The notes under the pieces were generated by a model. That model made no database searches. It was not told the origin of the DNA and worked only from the letters and a program-made list of their open reading frames with translations. 64,000 nt of DNA, taken from NCBI GenBank assembly GCA_963665545.2, contig CAXXKZ010000015.1, positions 1 to 64,000 of the forward strand, given 5' to 3'. Positions 25,250-34,415 of the stretch are shown here, piece after piece (position 1 is the stretch's first letter; each line of letters starts with the position of its first letter). The position numbers were made by a program, and so were the translations under genes. This DNA comes from G963665545 sp963665545 (GTDB lineage: Bacteria > Pseudomonadota > Gammaproteobacteria > Xanthomonadales > SZUA-36).

Positions 25250-27383
25250 CTATAGCAACTTTTTTTGCCGCGCTACCGTGACCGCCTGCAGGCGGCTCGC
25301 GACATTGAGCTTGGTAAAAATATTTCTCAGATGGAATCGGACGGTACTTTCCGACACGTCGATGTTGCGGGCGATCACCTTGTTTGAGAAACCATGGACC
25401 AGTTCGTGCAGCACCTCATTTTCACGCAGGCTCAGCAAGGGCTGATCTTCGCTGTGCACAGAGCCTGCTTCAAATTGCTTGAGGATGGTCCGGGCGCACG
25501 TCGCATTCTGCCGTTCGGCGCCTTGCCTATCCCCTGCGGCCAGGTACTGGTTCAGAATGGGTGCGAGCGCTTCTTTTTCGTCAAGAAAGGACCGAGCGAA
25601 GCGCGATTTTTTGAACAGTGCCAGAGCGGCCTCGAGGTGTTCATCCTGCTCAATCGCGTCGCCATTGTTGTGATGCGCGATGGCGCCGAGAATCTTGTAT
25701 TTCATGCGGGCTCGGACATGGCCATCCGTTCTGGCCCGTCTTGAAAAGTGCGCCAACAGGCCCAGAGCCTGTTGGTGTTGCCCTTCCCTGATCAGCAATC
25801 GGGAGATGACATGCACTGCTGTATCGCGTTCTCGCCAGGCGATCAGGTTCTCGGAGGCGGACTGATACTCCTCCAGGTCAATGCCGGATTGCTCCAGCAC
25901 GGCGCGCGCATCGGCCGTCAAGTTGGCCCGTAGCAGCAAGTCAATGCGCAGACAGGCCAGTAACTTGGTCAAACGATAGAGCTTGTTGAGGTCGGCGTAC
26001 TCCACCGCGCGCGCCACGATGGCCAAGGCGGCCGGCAGGCCAAATTCATCAAATTCGCGGTATGCTGAGATGGTGTATCCGGCTGCGTAGATAACGAACC
26101 AGGCTTCGTGCTTTTCCAGTTGCCGGGGAACACTTCGCCCGATCGCCGACATGGCTTACGTATCGTTCAGTTCGTAGTGCAGCTCCGAAATCAGAATGTT
26201 GGCGACCAGCTTCATGCTCTGGTCATCATTGAAATACTTTTTGGCCACGTCCAGCCCCTGTTTATAGGATGCCGCCGCGGCGACCCCGTCCCCTTCGGCG
26301 AAACTGATGTCGCCCAGGTGCATGTAAATATTGCCGGCACCGTAAAGCGAGCCGGTGGCAAGAAAATAAGGTATGGCCATTTCACCAAACTTTCTGGCCA
26401 GCCCAAATTCCCCGAACTGCAGGTTGCCGACGCACAGGAACGTCAATAGATTGCTTTTCAGCGCATCCTCGCTCTCGCCCAGGGTCGACACCTTGGCTTC
26501 AAGTTGTTGGCAGAAGGACCTCGTGATGGGTCTTCCTTCGTAAACCGAAATGAGGATTTCCATAACCACGAATTCGTGGATGCCAGATGTATCGCTGGGC
26601 TGCGTCAGATCGTTAACGTCAAATTCGCATTGTGCGGTGACGGAGTCGTAGAGCTGGCGAGCCTGGCTGACCTTGCCGTCCTTGACATCGAGCAGGCAGC
26701 GGATCATGGCCAATCGCCAGTCACCCACCACGGTGTCTTCATCCAGCAGCCGCATGATAGCCCGCAAGCGCGTCAGTCCTTCTATGAACCAGATCATCAC
26801 GCCGCCGGCGCGGGCAACGATATCGATCGAGTAAGCCGGTTCACCGGCCATGACACAATGCCGGACGGCCTCCACCAAGTCGCCCTTGTCCGAGAACCAG
26901 TCGGCAGCGCGCAGATGCAATGCTTTGAGCCCGCAAAGGATTGTTGACGGAAAACCGTTCGTAAAGGTGTTCGCGAAACAATGGGTGCAGACGGAAGGTT
27001 GATTTGACCAAATCTACCGGCAACACCAGGGCATCCAGTGTTCGACCACGGCTGAACAGGGCGTAACTGTCTTCACGTTCGAGCAGGTAATCGGCAAAAC
27101 CGCAATCAACCCGGTCGACCAGTGAAATATCCATCAGGAAATCCTGCAATTCGTCATCCAGTTTGCTGATCACTTCCTCGGACAGGTAAGAGGCGATATG
27201 GGTCGCATCACTGCCGATGGCGCACAGAATCTGCTCAACATCCCCTCCAACCTGAACGGCGCTACGAATCATCTGGATGGCGACGGGCCAGCCTTCCGTC
27301 AGCTTGAACAAACGCTGAATGGTCTGGTTGTCATGTTCATCGCGCAGAAAATCACAGGATGAGCAAACCCATGCCACCAGCAT
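25250..27383 (-). pseudogene. MalT/LuxR-type large transcriptional regulator, truncated and interrupted
   Basis: Remnant of a STAND-type activator. The part nearest the break (TEGWPVAIQMIRS, then FRLHPLFREHLYERF) is the winged-helix region after the ATPase domain. A tetratricopeptide-like helical region follows, and a LuxR HTH ends the protein (LSLRENEVLHELVHGFSNKVIARNIDVSESTVRFHL). Three lesions are visible: loss of the whole N-terminal ATPase domain at a junction near 27350; a one-base insertion near 26924-26926 (repaired reading RAQALHLRAADWF); and an in-frame TAA at 26156-26158. The HTH-containing tail after the TAA has its own ATG but is unlikely to work as the original regulator. Confidence 0.8.
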
Positions 27384-27396
27384 TCAAACAGCTTCG

Positions 27397-28657
27397 ACTG
27401 GAATCCATTGCCCTGGCGACCACATCTATTTGATAGAAAGCGGGTGTTACTACACCGGCGTGGATTACATGCCACTGGATGATGATGCAATTGGCAGCTG
27501 CTGCCAGGGACATCCGGAGCAAGGGCCTGGATGCGGTGGCCATTACATCCATTTTTGCGCCCATTCGACAGGACCTGGAACAGCGAGCGGCGCAGATCAT
27601 TCGGGACATTGCACCTGGCGTGTCCATCACCTTGTCCAACCAGGTCGGCAGTTTGAATCTGGTTGAGCGCGAGAATGCTGCGGTGATCAATGCCTCGCTG
27701 ATGCGGCTGTCCAGGCTGGTGATCGACTCCTACAGGCAAGCTTTGGAGGCGTTGAATATTCCGGCCAGGCTTTTCGTAACGCAAAATGATGGCACCTTGA
27801 TGACCGCCGATGTGGCCGAGCGCAATCCCGTGATGACATGCTCGGCGGGACCCACCAACAGTATGCGAGGCGCGGGATTCCTGTCGGTCTTGAAAGAAGC
27901 AGTCGTGATCGATATTGGCGGCACCACAACGGACGTGGGCTTCCTGTTGCAGGGCTTTCCACGCGAGACGATCGATGCCAATGACGTGGGTGGTGTACGA
28001 ACCAATTTCAGCATGCCGGACGTATTGTCCATTGGCCTGGGCGGCGGCAGCATCGTCGATGACAGCGCTGCCACGACGGACGGACTGACGGTTGGTCCTG
28101 GTTCGGTAGGGTATCGAATCCTTCAGGAAGCACGGGTGTTCGGCGGCGATACACTCATGGCCACTGATGTGGCGGTAGCCGCCGGACAATGCGATATCGG
28201 CGACAAGTCGGCCGTGGAAGGAATTTCCTCCGAGGTGATTGATGCGTCATTGGACACCATTCACCGACACATCGAAACTGCCATCGACCGCATGAAAACC
28301 AGTGCCAAGCCGGTTCCGGCAGTACTGGTGGGTGGTGGACATGTGCTGATTTCGCGCCCGCTCAAAGGCGTTGCAAAACTGCATCGGCCAGAACATGCCT
28401 CGGTGGCCAATGCGATTGGTGCCGCCATCGGTCAGGTGGGCGCAAGAATCAAGCGGATCGTTGAATACGGTGAATCCGATCGCGAAGCCGTGATCAAACA
28501 GGTATCAGATGAGGTGATCCAGGAAGTGATCGATGCCGGCGGGATTGCAGCGACAGTCAAAGTGGTTGAAATCGAGGAGATGCAGATGACCTATCTCCAG
28601 GCCAACGCGGTCAGCCTGAAAGTCCGCGCCATTGGCGACCTGGCGGTAGAGAATTGA
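27397..28657 (+). pseudogene. Hydantoinase/oxoprolinase family protein (HyuA-like), N-terminally truncated
   Basis: The intact frame from the ATG at 27479 gives 392 residues with the second ATPase motif DIGGTTTDVG and LSIGLGGGSIVDD of the HyuA/oxoprolinase family. Full-length members have about 500 or more residues and begin with GIDVGGTxTD, missing here. Upstream, traces continue in other frames: ESIALATTSI near 27405, then YLIESGCYYTGVDYMPLDDDAI ending near 27493. The 5' portion is therefore both truncated (junction near 27350 with the regulator fragment, head to head) and frameshifted. The DUF917 gene follows with no gap, the usual partner of this family. ATP-dependent amide-ring opening is the family role; activity is doubtful here. 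Confidence 0.75.
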
Positions 28658-28662
28658 CGACA

Positions 28663-29760
28663 ATGGAAATCAGAAACAAGCAGGATGTGCGGGACATGGC
28701 CCGTGGCGCGGCGTTTCTCGGCGTGGGGGGTGGCGGTGATCCTTATGTCGGTCAATTGATGCTGCAACAGGAAGTGCTCAAAGGACGCTACCCCACGGTG
28801 ATCAAAGCGGAGGAACTGGCCGACGATGCCCGAGTGGTTTCGGTCTGCGGGATCGGATCACCACCAGTGCTGGTGGAGCACCTGCTTTCCAGCAGCCTGT
28901 TGTCCAAGCTGATGGACCGCATGGAAGCGCACCTGGGCTATTCAATTGACGCACTGATATCAGCCGAGATTGGCGGCCTCAATTCGGTGATGACCCTGGG
29001 CGTAGCCGCGCAGAGGAACTTGCCGCTGATCGACGCCGATGGCATGGGTAGGGCATTCCCGAAACTTGAGATGGTCACTTTTAGCGTCTATGGTTGCGCC
29101 GCCAGCCCGGTCATGATCATGGACGAACTGGGCAATTCAGCCATCATCAATGCGCGTGACGATAAGACGGCCGAACACATGAGCCGCGCAATCTCGTCCA
29201 GCCTGGGCGCGATGGTGTATTCCTCTCTCTATCCAATGACCGGCAAGCAGGTCAAAGACTATGCGGTGCATGGCACCATATCACTGTGCTACAGCATTGG
29301 GCGCTGCATTCGTGAGTCGCGCGAGCAACTGGACAGTCCGTTTCACGGCCTGTTGGCGCTCCTTGATCGGCCGGAGATAAATCGCCACTGCAAGATTCTG
29401 TTTGATGGCAAGATCGTCGATTTGCTCCACGAAATCCGCGATGCTTGGCACTTCGGCACCATTACCATTGAGGCCAACGGTGATCCCGGCGACGTCATGG
29501 TCGTGGAGATGCAGAACGAATATCTGGCCGCCCGGCGCAACGGCAAAACCGTGGCCATCGTACCCGATCTGATCTGCATCCTGGATGCAGTAACCGCTGA
29601 ACCGATCACCGGGGAAAGGCTCAAGTATGGCCAACGGGTCAAGGTGATCGGACTGAGCGCGGCGCCGATCATGCGCAGGCCGGAATGCCTCGCCGTGTTT
29701 GGTCCTGCTGGCTTTGGCTATGATGAGCCTTTTGAGCCGATCGAGGTGCTCAATCCATGA
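28663..29760 (+). CDS. DUF917 family protein
   Basis: 365 residues from the ATG at 28663; a TTG three codons earlier overlaps the preceding stop and is less likely. FLGVGGGGDPYVGQLML at the N-terminus and DADGMGRAFPKLEM in the middle are typical of DUF917, a family regularly found beside hydantoinase/oxoprolinase genes and thought to be an accessory or subunit of them. No catalytic role is established. It starts six bases after the hydantoinase stop and its own TGA overlaps the permease start (ATGA), so the three genes are one operon. Complete and without disruption, although the upstream partner is truncated. Confidence 0.85.
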   Translation: MEIRNKQDVRDMARGAAFLGVGGGGDPYVGQLMLQQEVLKGRYPTVIKAEELADDARVVSVCGIGSPPVLVEHLLSSSLLSKLMDRMEAHLGYSIDALISAEIGGLNSVMTLGVAAQRNLPLIDADGMGRAFPKLEMVTFSVYGCAASPVMIMDELGNSAIINARDDKTAEHMSRAISSSLGAMVYSSLYPMTGKQVKDYAVHGTISLCYSIGRCIRESREQLDSPFHGLLALLDRPEINRHCKILFDGKIVDLLHEIRDAWHFGTITIEANGDPGDVMVVEMQNEYLAARRNGKTVAIVPDLICILDAVTAEPITGERLKYGQRVKVIGLSAAPIMRRPECLAVFGPAGFGYDEPFEPIEVLNP

Positions 29761-31082
29761 TGAGCGAACCACTCAAGACTGGGCCCGACACCGATCAGGG
29801 TGAATCGGCTCAACTGCTAAAAGCCCCGGGCGAAGAATTCTCGGTCGGCAGGGTGCCGCAAGATCAAACCGTTAGCGGGTTGCGGGTCGCACTGGTCCTG
29901 ATCGGCATTGCCATCACCATACCGGCCTTTCTCGCCGGTGCTGAATTGGGCCTGGCCATGGGGCTGGACAAGGTGGCCGTGGCGATTTCGGTTGGCAGTG
30001 CTTTTTTGTGCATCATTGGATGCTTCGCTGCCACCATCGCTGCTCGCTCACGCTTGACGACCTATATGATCATCCAATTTTCCTTCGGCACCAGCGGATC
30101 CAAACTGGTCAACCTGATCATATCGGTGACAATTTTCGGTTGGTTTACGGTCACCGCCTCGTTTTTCGGCGAATCCATTCAGCAGGCCGTCGCCAATATC
30201 TGGGGGCTGAATGCAAACCTGAGTGTACTGATCATCGCTGGCTCTGTGGTGGTCATCTTCACCACGATTTATGGCTTTAAAGCCATTGACAAACTTGCCC
30301 TCTTAGCCGTGCCGTTATTGTTCGCGGCCTTAACTGCGCTGGTTTACCTGGCGCTGGAAGACGCCACCATCGCCAGCCTGCAAGCCTATTCTGCCGATGC
30401 GATGACCTTGGGGCAGGGCATTACCGCGGTCATTGGCGCGTTTATCGTCGGGGCGGTCATCATGCCGGATTTCTGTCGTTACGTGAAGAACACAGCCCAT
30501 GGCCTGCTGGCGGCAATCCTGCATTTTGGCATCGCCTATCCTCTGATTTTATTCATGCTGGCAGTGGTTTCGATCAATTCGGGAGAGAAGAATTTCATCA
30601 ATATCATCACTGCGATGGGTTTTGGACTGATCGGACTGCTGGTTCTGATTTTCGCCACCTGGACAACCAATACCGGCAACCTTTATTCCAATGCATTGGT
30701 GCTCAAGACCATATTTACGCGCGTCCCCCAGTGGCTGATCGTACTGGTGGCTGGGCTCGTCGGTACCTTACTGGCGGTAACCGGCATCACGCACTATTTC
30801 ATCGGCTTCCTGTTGTTTCTGGGTATATCCATCCCGCCCATCGCGGGCATCTACATCGCCGACTATTTCTTCATCCATCAACGCCACTACCGGGTCGACG
30901 ATCTGGCCCGTAGGCCGAAAATTGCCTACCCGGCTTTTGCAGCCTGGCTGCTGGCTTCGATCGTCGCCTACCTGACCTCGATTCCGGCCTGCGACGCCAT
31001 CGCACTGGCCTTTGTTTTATACCTGTTGTTCTCACTGCCAAATTGGCCTAGTCGAGGGCGTCTTCAAATCCGTGCAGGCTGA
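29757..31082 (+). CDS. NCS1-family purine/cytosine permease-like transporter
   Basis: 441-residue integral membrane protein with about twelve hydrophobic segments and a short cytoplasmic N-terminal tail. GIAITIPAFLAGAELG near residue 50, the central FGWFTV near residue 130 and the late PPIAGIYIADYFF near residue 360 follow the CodB/NCS1 pattern (sodium or proton symport of nucleobases and hydantoins). Coupled to the DUF917 gene by an ATGA overlap, so it is probably the uptake system for the ring compound handled by the hydantoinase pair. Substrate unknown. Its last 35 bases overlap the 3' end of the convergent spondin-domain gene. Confidence 0.88.
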   Translation: MMSEPLKTGPDTDQGESAQLLKAPGEEFSVGRVPQDQTVSGLRVALVLIGIAITIPAFLAGAELGLAMGLDKVAVAISVGSAFLCIIGCFAATIAARSRLTTYMIIQFSFGTSGSKLVNLIISVTIFGWFTVTASFFGESIQQAVANIWGLNANLSVLIIAGSVVVIFTTIYGFKAIDKLALLAVPLLFAALTALVYLALEDATIASLQAYSADAMTLGQGITAVIGAFIVGAVIMPDFCRYVKNTAHGLLAAILHFGIAYPLILFMLAVVSINSGEKNFINIITAMGFGLIGLLVLIFATWTTNTGNLYSNALVLKTIFTRVPQWLIVLVAGLVGTLLAVTGITHYFIGFLLFLGISIPPIAGIYIADYFFIHQRHYRVDDLARRPKIAYPAFAAWLLASIVAYLTSIPACDAIALAFVLYLLFSLPNWPSRGRLQIRAG

Positions 31083-31731
31083 TCAGCGAGCTCGTACAAT
31101 CAATCGTAAACGTGCCCAGGGAGGTGGGGCCGCCAAAAGGGTGCCCGGTAATCTGGGCGATGGGAACAGCCGGGCTGGTCGCGAGGTTGGGCGCCATGTA
31201 AGTGATGCCTGAGTCGGTGCCTGCGTCGTAGGGGGGCAGATCAATCACCTTTTGCACGATCCAGCGACCGCCTTCGAACAACAGCAATCCATGGATGCCA
31301 ACGAACCAATCGGGACTTGGTGCAATCATCGTCACCACCGTGAGATATGGGAATTCCACGTCGATGCTGAACGCGACGGATACCGTGCCAGGCGAGACCC
31401 CCAAGCCGCCACCAGAAACCTCGTCGGCCGCGGTGCCAGCGGAAATGGCGGCTTCGATTTCATCCCGAAAAGGACTCTTGGCGCCCAACTCGGCCATATC
31501 CTGGATACCGGCGGTGGCCAGGTCACCAGGTTGCCAAAAAACGACTTGGGCATTGTGGGTACCCCCGATCAGACCCGAAAAGTGGGGACCTGAGGGAAAG
31601 TCCGTGGGGTGTGTTTGCGCACTCCAAATAGCGTCGAAGCGCAGGGTGCACTGAGCTGATGTGTCGGCAAACACAGATACGCCTGCTGCCGCGTTCACTA
31701 GCAGAATCAGTATTGTTTGCGACACTTTCAA
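31048..31731 (-). CDS. Secreted spondin-domain protein
   Basis: 227 residues with an N-terminal signal peptide (MKVSQTILILLVNAAAGVSVFA). The domain resembles Spondin_N: SGPHFSGLIGGTHNA, then GIQDMAELG, FPYLTVVTMIAPSPDWFVG and YDAGTDSGITY. In animals this fold binds calcium and extracellular matrix; in bacteria the role is unknown. The C-terminus ends HGFEDALD. It lies 17 bases downstream of the receiver-MBL gene on the same strand, so it may be its co-transcribed output. A second, different spondin protein is at 61256. It overlaps the permease 3' end by 35 bases. Confidence 0.8.
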   Translation of the reverse strand: MKVSQTILILLVNAAAGVSVFADTSAQCTLRFDAIWSAQTHPTDFPSGPHFSGLIGGTHNAQVVFWQPGDLATAGIQDMAELGAKSPFRDEIEAAISAGTAADEVSGGGLGVSPGTVSVAFSIDVEFPYLTVVTMIAPSPDWFVGIHGLLLFEGGRWIVQKVIDLPPYDAGTDSGITYMAPNLATSPAVPIAQITGHPFGGPTSLGTFTIDCTSSLISLHGFEDALD

Positions 31732-31748
31732 AGCAGAGTACTCAGTCC

Positions 31749-32555
31749 CTATACCACCTCACACCTACCCTCGCTCGGCAGCACGGCCTCGGTTTCACTG
31801 CCAAGTGTCCGCAGGGCCGTAGCGCAGAAATCTAGTTTTCGGGCGATGGCTTCGTCATCCTGGTCCGGGTCGTGATGGTGAATCCACAAGCGTTCGACTT
31901 CCGCCAGTGCCGCCAGGCGGCACACTTCGCTTAAGGATGAATGGCCCCAGTGCACTTTGGTGGCATATTCTTCGTCAAAATAGGTGCTGTCATGCACCAT
32001 CACATTGGCCCCGTGACAAAACGCGGCGAGGGCTTTGAGGAATTCTTCATCGGCGAAATCAGAGTCGGCCGGATAGAGCTCATTGTCAGTGATGTAACAG
32101 AAGCTGCGGCCGTTATAATCGACGCGGTAGCCCAGGCAATGTCCCGGATGCTTGAGCATGATGGTACGCACCCGTACATCGTCCATTACGATTTTCTGCT
32201 CGCCGATTTCATGGAAAGTTACGTGGGCGCCGAACTCCCGCACCGTGACGGGAAAATACACCCCGTCCATTTGTGCCACCATCAGTTGTTCAAAACCGAT
32301 ATCGTCTTGTGCGCAGCCGTGTACACGCACCGCGTTGCCGGGAATATACAGCGGCGTAAAGAAGGGAAAGGCGTTGATGTGGTCCCAATGCGGGTGGGTA
32401 ATGAACAGATCGGCAGTAATTCGATTCTGGCCAGATTTGAGCAGTGCATTGCCCAGTACTTTGATGCCCGAGCCCGCGTCGAAAACCAGGTGCCGCTCGG
32501 GGGCAATCTCCAGCGAATAACAAGAGGTGTTGCCGCCGAAACGAATATAGCCCTC
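31749..32555 (-). pseudogene. MBL-fold domain of a receiver-MBL fusion, cut off by an amber codon
   Basis: The sequence begins right after the TAG at 32556-32558, in the same frame as the receiver. EGYIRFGGNTSCYSLEI, then THPHWDH (metal ligands), the HPGHCLGYR and DSTYFDEEY segments and HHHDPDQ at the end are those of phosphodiesterase-type MBL proteins. Family members begin FWGxRGTxPxPGPxxxRYGGNTSC. Here the first half of that motif (AWGVRGTLPMP) is encoded before the TAG and the second half after it. No ATG or good start exists between the stop and the metal site (GTG at 32330 is past it), so this part would not be made without readthrough or reversion. About 268 codons. Confidence 0.8.
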
Positions 32556-32984
32556 CTATGGCATCGGCAGGGTGCCGCGCACGCCCCAGGCTGGAAGCTT
32601 CATGGCGCCCAGCGATTGCATGATGCTGTCGAATTTGGCTATGGTAAATGGTTTCACGATATAGCCGTCAGCACCCATGCGCTTGGCTTTGTTTTGATCG
32701 GGTTCGTAAGCTTTGGCCGAGGCCATAACGACGCGCACGTTCGCCAACGCTTTCTCGCTGCGGATCATGCTGCACAGTTCAAAGCCGTTGATACCCGGCA
32801 TCATTATGTCGCTGACAACAACATCCGGCTGTAGCTCAAGGATGCGTTCAAGTGCGCCTTGGGAGCCCAGCAATCCTTCGGCTGCGTGGCCCGCGCCGCG
32901 CAACAACTTTACCGTTACATCAACGGCCATTGAGCTGTCGTCAACGACAAGGATTTTCAAGCCATCTGCAGTCATATGTTCCAT
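32556..32984 (-). CDS. Response-regulator receiver domain, N-terminal half of an interrupted receiver-MBL fusion
   Basis: 142 residues. The CheY-like receiver has acidic residues Asp15-Asp16, phospho-acceptor Asp59 (VVVSDIMMPG), a Ser/Thr-position residue in VVMASAK and Lys111 in VKPFT. After residue 127 the sequence changes to MKLPAWGVRGTLPMP, which is not receiver but the opening motif of an MBL domain, and then stops at TAG. The frame continues open to 31749. The natural protein was therefore probably a 411-residue receiver-MBL fusion, a phosphorylation-controlled hydrolase. As it stands only the receiver is made. Met4 is an alternative start. The MFS gene lies upstream on the same strand. 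Confidence 0.82.
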   Translation of the reverse strand: MEHMTADGLKILVVDDSSMAVDVTVKLLRGAGHAAEGLLGSQGALERILELQPDVVVSDIMMPGINGFELCSMIRSEKALANVRVVMASAKAYEPDQNKAKRMGADGYIVKPFTIAKFDSIMQSLGAMKLPAWGVRGTLPMP

Positions 32985-33108
32985 ATGCCCCCAACGCCAC
33001 CTGGTCAGTATAGACCAGAGGAGAGGAATTGAGGCAAATACTGGGCCTCAAACGTCTGTTGAGCAAGAGCGCTGTGCAGACTGTTACCCACTTTCAGTGG
33101 TTTGCCAT

Positions 33109-34287
33109 CTACCTGATTTGCAAGGTCTTCAGCGCGCTGGTTCTTAGCAGCAACACGCTAAAAGTCAGGATCAGTGGCAGGCTGATCAACAGTATGCCCT
33201 GCCATTGCCAGTTGAACAGCACCCAGCCCGAACCGAGTGTAACGACGGTCTGGATTGAGAATACCAGGAAGTCGTTGGTGGACTGTACGCGGTAGCGGTC
33301 GGCCCGGTGATGGCCATGCGGCAACAGGTTGGTGCCGCTGAGGTAGAGGAAGTTCCAGCCCACGCCCAGCAGTATCAGGGCGATCCATAAATGCCCGTAG
33401 CTGTCACCCGTCAAGGCGATCACAATGGTGCCGGCAAGCGCAGCTGTCCCGGCCCACATCATGCCGGCGAAGCCCAAGCGGGCAAACAGAAAGGAGAAGA
33501 TCAACGAGGGCAGGTACATGGCGATGATGTGAGACTGGATGACGGTCTTGGTCGCCTCCAGGCTGTGGCCCAGGTGTTCGTGCATGCTGATGGGCGTTGC
33601 AGTCATCACGAAACTCATGATGCCGTATGCCACCGCCCCAGCGCTGATGGCCAGGAATACTGGAGGCGAGCGAAGGATTGTCAGTAGCGGCTGGCCGCCA
33701 GCTTGATGTGCTTCGAACTCATCACGTGAATCCGGCACGCTGGCAACTAGGATCAGGCCCAGCAGTGAACACCCGGCCAACACCAGGAATGAGCCGGCAA
33801 AAGGTGTACCCAGCAAGTCTCGCCCGCGTACGGCAATTTCCGGCCCCAGAAATGCAGCCAGTATGCCGCCGAGCAGCAGGGTGGAAGTGGCGGCGGCGGC
33901 TTTTTCCGGTGGTGCCTGCTCCAGGGCGGCGAAGCGGTATTGATGCGCCGATGCCGCGCACCAACCAATGCCGAATGCCGCCAGGCAAAAACCGACGAAA
34001 TGACTGATGTACACCGTAAAGCCTGCAAATAACGCCACGCCGATGCCCAGGGCCGCGTAGGCTACGAAGACTGGCCGCCGGCCAAAGCGTGCTTGTAGTC
34101 TACCCAATGGCAGAGTGGAAGCGGCTACACCGGCGACCGCCAGTGAGAGTGGCAGGGTCGCCAGACCGGTATGCGGTGCGATGTCCGTGCCGATGATGCC
34201 ACCGATAAGTACCAGCATGGGGGCCGCGGTCATCACCAGTGCATAGGCTGCCGTCAGTCGCCAGACAGCCGGGGGTAGTTTGAACAC
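33109..34287 (-). CDS. Major facilitator superfamily transporter
   Basis: 392 residues, about twelve membrane helices. The loop between helices 2 and 3 carries the MFS signature GRLQARFGRRPVF near residue 65. There is a long central loop (PDSRDEFEAHQAGGQ) between the halves. Substrate cannot be told; the YajR/drug-efflux-like MFS are closest by eye. No signal peptide beyond the first helix. It is divergent from the copper ATPase gene at 34416 (128 bases between) and upstream of the receiver-MBL gene on the same strand, with a 124-base gap that shows no clear terminator. Confidence 0.85.
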   Translation of the reverse strand: MFKLPPAVWRLTAAYALVMTAAPMLVLIGGIIGTDIAPHTGLATLPLSLAVAGVAASTLPLGRLQARFGRRPVFVAYAALGIGVALFAGFTVYISHFVGFCLAAFGIGWCAASAHQYRFAALEQAPPEKAAAATSTLLLGGILAAFLGPEIAVRGRDLLGTPFAGSFLVLAGCSLLGLILVASVPDSRDEFEAHQAGGQPLLTILRSPPVFLAISAGAVAYGIMSFVMTATPISMHEHLGHSLEATKTVIQSHIIAMYLPSLIFSFLFARLGFAGMMWAGTAALAGTIVIALTGDSYGHLWIALILLGVGWNFLYLSGTNLLPHGHHRADRYRVQSTNDFLVFSIQTVVTLGSGWVLFNWQWQGILLISLPLILTFSVLLLRTSALKTLQIR

Positions 34288-34415
34288 TTGTGGGTATCCT
34301 TAGTTCTATGAAATGCCGCGGATATTGTTCCCAGGCATCGTAAATCCATCTGAGCTCGCCTACCATACACGCTCAGCTGCGTATAGTCGCAGCGTGATGT
34401 CACGGTTGAGACCCA

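Noticed and set aside
27299..28189. Minus-strand frame (296 codons) opposite the hydantoinase
   Set aside because: Shadow; the plus strand carries the family motifs.
31048..31070. HGFEDALD end of the spondin protein as a sorting signal
   Set aside because: It vaguely resembles short DGFE-type C-termini of secreted proteins, but there is no following hydrophobic helix and only one example in the window.
32282..32523. Small minus-strand frames within the MBL region
   Set aside because: The frame in line with the receiver gene encodes the HPHWDH metal site; these other frames are shadows.
31749..32984. Genome-wide recoding of TAG as a sense codon
   Set aside because: gabD, thrA, thrC and the M20 gene at 9287 end normally at TAG, with no conserved sequence beyond.
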